A stretch of 64,000 nt of DNA from Marinimicrobium sp. C6131 (lineage in GTDB: Bacteria; Pseudomonadota; Gammaproteobacteria; Pseudomonadales; Cellvibrionaceae), in contig NZ_CP110629.1 of NCBI RefSeq assembly GCF_026153455.1, forward strand, positions 1,054,001 to 1,118,000, in the 5' to 3' direction. Numbering within the stretch: position 1 is the first letter of the stretch; every line of letters begins with the position of its first letter. Both the position numbers and the translations under genes were made by a program. The notes beneath the pieces were generated by a model. That model ran no database searches. It was not told where the DNA came from and worked only from the letters and a program-made list of their open reading frames with translations. This document shows positions 61,271 to 64,000 of this stretch, piece after piece.

Positions 61271-61483
61271 ATGAAACGTCAAAAGCGTAACCAGACAGCT
61301 CGCGCATTTGGTAAGGGTTATCAAGCCGGTATTGCGGGTCGGTCCCGCAGCCTGTGTCCGCACGAGAGCGGCACAGCGCGCCAGGAATGGCTCTCCGGTT
61401 GGCGCGAAGCGCGCACGGATCAGTGGGATGGTTACAATATGGCCGCTCAAGTGCAAAAACTGAACAATTTGTCCCCTCACTGA
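61271..61483 (+). CDS. rmf: Ribosome modulation factor
   Basis: The 70-residue basic protein has the family core RNQTARAFGKGYQAGIAGRS, SLCPHESGTARQEWLSGWRE and DQWDGYN. Rmf dimerises 70S ribosomes into inactive 100S forms in stationary phase. It sits in a common position, near rlmKL, and is followed by an intrinsic terminator. The length is slightly greater than the E. coli protein (55), as is usual in pseudomonads and relatives. Confidence 0.95.
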   Translation: MKRQKRNQTARAFGKGYQAGIAGRSRSLCPHESGTARQEWLSGWREARTDQWDGYNMAAQVQKLNNLSPH

Positions 61484-61532
61484 CTGGAGCCTTTTGACAA
61501 CCTTATTTCTTGGCCATCATCTCCTCAAACTA

Positions 61533-61557
61533 GCCCGCTTAACGCGGGCATTTTTTT
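61533..61557 (+). terminator. Intrinsic terminator of rmf
   Basis: GCCCGC pairs with GCGGGC around TTAAC, followed by A and seven T residues. Confidence 0.88.
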
Positions 61558-61562
61558 GGCAT

Positions 61563-61600
61563 AAAAAAACGGCTTGGGGTCTGAACCTCAAGCCGTTTTT
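61563..61600 (-). terminator. Terminator of tRNA-Val (probably bidirectional)
   Basis: An eleven-pair stem (ACGGCTTGGGG with CCTCAAGCCGT, one wobble) is flanked by A and T runs. On the minus strand it ends in seven T residues just after the tRNA. Confidence 0.85.
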
Positions 61601-61607
61601 CGGTATT

Positions 61608-61684
<77 letters not shown>

Positions 61685-61835
61685 GTCTCGTTTGAGGCGC
61701 GAACTTTACCAAAACTTCGGATTTTTGCAACCCCTTTTTTTGCCCATGCCGCAACCACCCTTCAGGCGCCACGGAACCCAATGCCATGTGCTATAGTCTC
61801 TGGACTTGGATTTCAACAACAAAGAGGAAAACTCT

Positions 61836-62279
61836 ATGCGCATCAATCGGTTAAGCAAAGCCATCGCCTCCGGCCTGTGTGTGGGCCTGATTCTCCAGAC
61901 CACGGCCTGCGGCACGGTCCTGTACCCCGAGCGAAAAGGGCAGACCGGTGGCCAGCTCGACCCGGCGATTGTGGCCCTGAACGCGGTGGGTTTGCTGTTC
62001 TTCTTTGTGCCTGGGGTGATCGCCTTTGCGGTGGACTTCTCTAACGGCACCATCTACCTGCCCGGGGGCAGCGCCCAATTGACCGACGAGCAGATGGAGC
62101 GCATCACCCGTGCCGATGGCCAGGTGGATCAGGAGGCGCTGGAGTTGTTGGTCAAAGAAGAGCTGGGTATGGATGTGGACCTGCAGGCGAGCGGTGTCGA
62201 GGTGCGCAGCATGCAGTCGGCCGAGCAGGTTCAGGCCCTGATTCAGTCCCGCCAGCCGACCACGTTGGCAGCGTTGTAA
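61836..62279 (+). CDS. Small lipoprotein with membrane segment
   Basis: The 147-residue product begins MRINRLSKAIASGLCVGLIL with lipobox QTTAC (Cys about 25), then a second hydrophobic stretch (PAIVALNAVGLLFFFVPGVI, FAVDFSNGTIYLP). The C-terminal half is charged (EQMERITRADGQVDQEALEL). ATG 61836 has an AGAGGA site. The family is found in several gammaproteobacteria without a known role. Confidence 0.75.
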   Translation: MRINRLSKAIASGLCVGLILQTTACGTVLYPERKGQTGGQLDPAIVALNAVGLLFFFVPGVIAFAVDFSNGTIYLPGGSAQLTDEQMERITRADGQVDQEALELLVKEELGMDVDLQASGVEVRSMQSAEQVQALIQSRQPTTLAAL

Positions 62280-62289
62280 GACTGGGAGG

Positions 62290-62455
62290 TTTGTCGGGTT
62301 ACGGCCTTTGGCCTAACCCGACCTACTCGACCGTCACGCAGCGCATCCGGTAGGTCGGGTCGGTCCGACGTTTCGGAGCGCAAAGCGCGTAACCCGACAA
62401 ATTCCGCCGCAAGCCCAGTAGGTCGGACCGGTCCGACGTTTAGGTAATCAACGCG
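62290..62455. repeat. GTCGGGTTA-family palindromic repeats
   Basis: A second sequence family: GTCGGGTTACGGCC/GGCCTAACCCGAC at 62293-62321, GTAGGTCGGGTCGG to GCGTAACCCGAC at 62351-62399, and a decayed unit at 62419-62455. Different core from the other repeats in the window. Confidence 0.75.
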
Positions 62456-62484
62456 CGTAGTCCGATATCCCCCAAGGAGACATT

Positions 62485-62883
62485 ATGCTGGCTGAAGACA
62501 CCATCAACTCACTCAAGCTTGCGTTGGCGGATCGGGCGGATATTCGCCTGGCGGTGCTCTTTGGTTCCATGGCTGAAGGTCGGGAGACGGCGGCAAGCGA
62601 TCTCGATCTGGCTGTCGAGACAACCGCGCCGTTAACGACAGAGCAAAAGATGGCTCTGATCGGGGAACTCGCGAGTCGTTTTGGTCGTGCCATCGACATT
62701 ATTGATATACGTCAAATCGGACAGCCCCTGCTCCATGAGATCGTCAGCAAGGGTGTCCTTGTCAAAGGTTCGGTGTCCGACAAAGGCGATCTTCTCTATC
62801 GAAGCATCATGATGGAAGAGGATTTTGGCCGTTATCAACGACGGATACTGGAGGGGAGGCGCAACCAGTGGATAGGGCTTTGA
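62485..62883 (+). CDS. mntA: MntA antitoxin (adenylyltransferase)
   Basis: The 132-residue minimal nucleotidyltransferase carries exactly GSX10DXD (Gly27, Ser28, Asp39, Asp41 in LFGSMAEGRETAASDLDL). In the HepT/MntA type VII system it AMPylates the toxin's tyrosine, neutralising it. CAAGGAG lies just upstream of the ATG. It overlaps the hepT start by 16 bases. Confidence 0.93.
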   Translation: MLAEDTINSLKLALADRADIRLAVLFGSMAEGRETAASDLDLAVETTAPLTTEQKMALIGELASRFGRAIDIIDIRQIGQPLLHEIVSKGVLVKGSVSDKGDLLYRSIMMEEDFGRYQRRILEGRRNQWIGL

Positions 62884-63281
62884 TAGAGGAGAAAGTCGAG
62901 TCACTCCGGCGTTGCGTCCGGCGGGTTGAGCAAAAGCTCCCGGCGTCTTTGACGGAATTGCTGTCGGATCTGGATGCGCAAGATATCGTTGCTCTGAACT
63001 TGACTCGCGCCGTTCAGCTCTGCGTGGACATGTCCGCACACTGGCTGGCCGAACATTCCGATGCTCCCGCGCCAAAAACCATGGGGCAGGGCTTTGATGC
63101 CCTGGCGAAAGTGGGGGTCATTGAATCCGCGTTAGCAGAGAGGATGAAGAAAGCCGTTGGCTTCAGAAATGTGATGGTTCACAGTTACGATGAAATTGAC
63201 TGGGCCATTGTCTATGCGATTGGAAGTCGCCACCTGGATGATTTCAAGCTATTCGCCCGAGCACTTTTGGCTGCCCAATGA
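62868..63281 (+). CDS. hepT: HepT toxin (HEPN ribonuclease)
   Basis: The 137-residue helical HEPN protein has the exact motif RX4HXY (Arg100, His105, Tyr107 in FRNVMVHSYDEIDW), the catalytic site and AMPylation target. It starts with GTG at 62868 inside mntA, preceded by GGGAGG. Both catalytic and target residues are present, so the system looks intact. It overlaps the next gene by four bases. Confidence 0.93.
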   Translation: MDRALIEEKVESLRRCVRRVEQKLPASLTELLSDLDAQDIVALNLTRAVQLCVDMSAHWLAEHSDAPAPKTMGQGFDALAKVGVIESALAERMKKAVGFRNVMVHSYDEIDWAIVYAIGSRHLDDFKLFARALLAAQ

Positions 63282-63526
63282 AAATCAAAAATCCCATTAC
63301 CGCCATCTGGCGCAGTGATGCGTCCCGTGGGTTGAAGATCATTGCCTGCAGTTTGCTGCTGGTGTTTGTCACGTCTTTGCCTCTGATTGCGTATGTGGTG
63401 GTTGGGCCTTCCGATGGCAACCCGATTGGGTTGGGTCTGTTATTTGCCGGTGGGGCAATGGTGGCTCATGTGGGTTTTTTTGTTGGGCTTTTGATGTTGA
63501 TCTGGGATCATTATTTTCGGAAGTAG
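63278..63526 (+). CDS. Small membrane protein coupled to HepT
   Basis: The 82-residue protein has two membrane helices (IIACSLLLVFVTSLPLIAYVVV and GLGLLFAGGAMVAHVGFFVG) and a basic N terminus. ATGA overlap with the hepT stop suggests co-translation. Family unknown. It may be a third component or simply a passenger. Confidence 0.65.
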   Translation: MKIKNPITAIWRSDASRGLKIIACSLLLVFVTSLPLIAYVVVGPSDGNPIGLGLLFAGGAMVAHVGFFVGLLMLIWDHYFRK

Positions 63527-63538
63527 GGCGGGGTTTGT

Positions 63539-63570
63539 TGGTGGATAAGCGCGTAGCGCGTCATCCACCA
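63539..63570. repeat. GGTGGAT-type palindromic repeat
   Basis: TGGTGGATAAGCGCG to CGCGTCATCCACCA is a nearly perfect palindrome placed between convergent genes. Confidence 0.8.
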
Positions 63571-63601
63571 AAAGAACAAACAACCCATCCGCCTTAACGA
63601 A

Positions 63602-64000
63602 TCACTCCTCCCCCAAAAACCCACCGGACTGATGCGACCACAACTGCGCATACAGTCCACCTTCGGCAATCAATTGCGAATGGGTTCCCTGTTCGACAAT
63701 CTTTCCCTGGTCCAACACGATCAACCGGTCCAGCGCGGCGATGGTGGACAACCGGTGTGCGATGGCGATAACGGTTTTGCCTTCCATGAGGCGGCTCAGG
63801 TTGGCCTGGATGATACTTTCCACTTCCGAATCCAGGGCCGAGGTGGCCTCGTCCATGATCAGGATCGGGGCATCTTTCAGTAGCACCCGGGCGATGGCGA
63901 TACGCTGGCGCTGGCCACCGGAGAGTTTCACCCCGCGTTCGCCCACGTGGGCATCGTAACCTGTGCGTCCTTCGGCATCGCTCAATCCGAGAATAAAGTC
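63602..64000 (-). CDS. ABC exporter, C-terminal part of ATPase domain (runs off window)
   Basis: The frame is open at the right edge, and 132 residues are visible. ABC signature LSGGQRQRIAIAR, Walker B PILIMDEATSALD, H-loop VIAIAHRLSTI, then VLDQGKIVEQGTHSQLIAEG and the end LWSHQSGGFLGEE. This is the end of a fused permease-ATPase (type I exporter, MsbA/MdlB-like). The substrate cannot be told from this part. The stop is at 63602-63604. Confidence 0.92.
   Translation of the reverse strand, partial: DFILGLSDAEGRTGYDAHVGERGVKLSGGQRQRIAIARVLLKDAPILIMDEATSALDSEVESIIQANLSRLMEGKTVIAIAHRLSTIAALDRLIVLDQGKIVEQGTHSQLIAEGGLYAQLWSHQSGGFLGEE

Overview
This window is a chromosomal segment of a Gram-negative gammaproteobacterium, probably marine. 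The evidence is RfaH, Rmf, RlmKL, a CsrB/RsmZ-like RNA with a GacA-type box, a REP-associated transposase with its repeats, and sulfated-polysaccharide machinery. Most of it is GC-rich (high fifties percent by eye). I cannot fix the genus; the Cellvibrionaceae or relatives are a guess.

Layout. 1-5450: housekeeping and envelope genes, namely a PilZ fragment, a TatD nuclease, an all-alpha dUTPase, ugd, rfaH, NfeD and a paraslipin. 5596-9738 (minus): sulfate activation (cysD, cysNC). The cysD frame is continuous with an upstream HTH/IS630-like reading frame, and a 163-bp element with perfect 29-bp inverted repeats separates cysD from cysNC. 9922-10223: a predicted CsrB-family RNA, 12 GGA motifs long, with an upstream GacA-type palindrome. 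10259-14326: an MBL/beta-CASP nuclease, a RAYT transposase among its REP sequences, a lipoprotein and an Rpn-like protein. 14545-19047: three lipoproteins.

19156-50902 is the core: about 24 plus-strand genes, apparently one operon of roughly 31 kb, whose leader carries an ops/JUMPStart-like site. It encodes a double-methyltransferase coiled-coil protein, dTDP-L-rhamnose synthesis (rfbBDA and rfbC), very large multidomain glycosyltransferases, three sulfotransferase-like proteins, an aldolase/CMP-sugar synthetase/HAD trio, and an ABC-2 exporter (wzm/wzt). A low-GC block (about 24.8-31.6 kb) sits between rfbA and rfbC. A short NPDV...GxNPLxHYxxxG repeat recurs in five proteins of the cluster.

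51086-58481 completes the glycan locus: two GT2 enzymes, a WbpV-like reductase, a WbpL-like initiating transferase and a WbpM-like 4,6-dehydratase, interrupted by a nucleotidyltransferase cassette and a decayed nucleotidyltransferase. 58735-64000: rlmKL, rmf, tRNA-Val(GAC), a lipoprotein, an MntA/HepT toxin-antitoxin pair and the end of an ABC exporter.

How the parts fit (inference): CysD/CysNC make PAPS for the sulfotransferases, Ugd makes UDP-glucuronate, RfbABCD make dTDP-rhamnose, WbpM/WbpV/WbpL start the chain on undecaprenyl phosphate, and Wzm/Wzt export it. RfaH would carry transcription through the long operon. The product would be a sulfated, rhamnose-containing surface polysaccharide. 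Two palindromic repeat families occupy many intergenic gaps.
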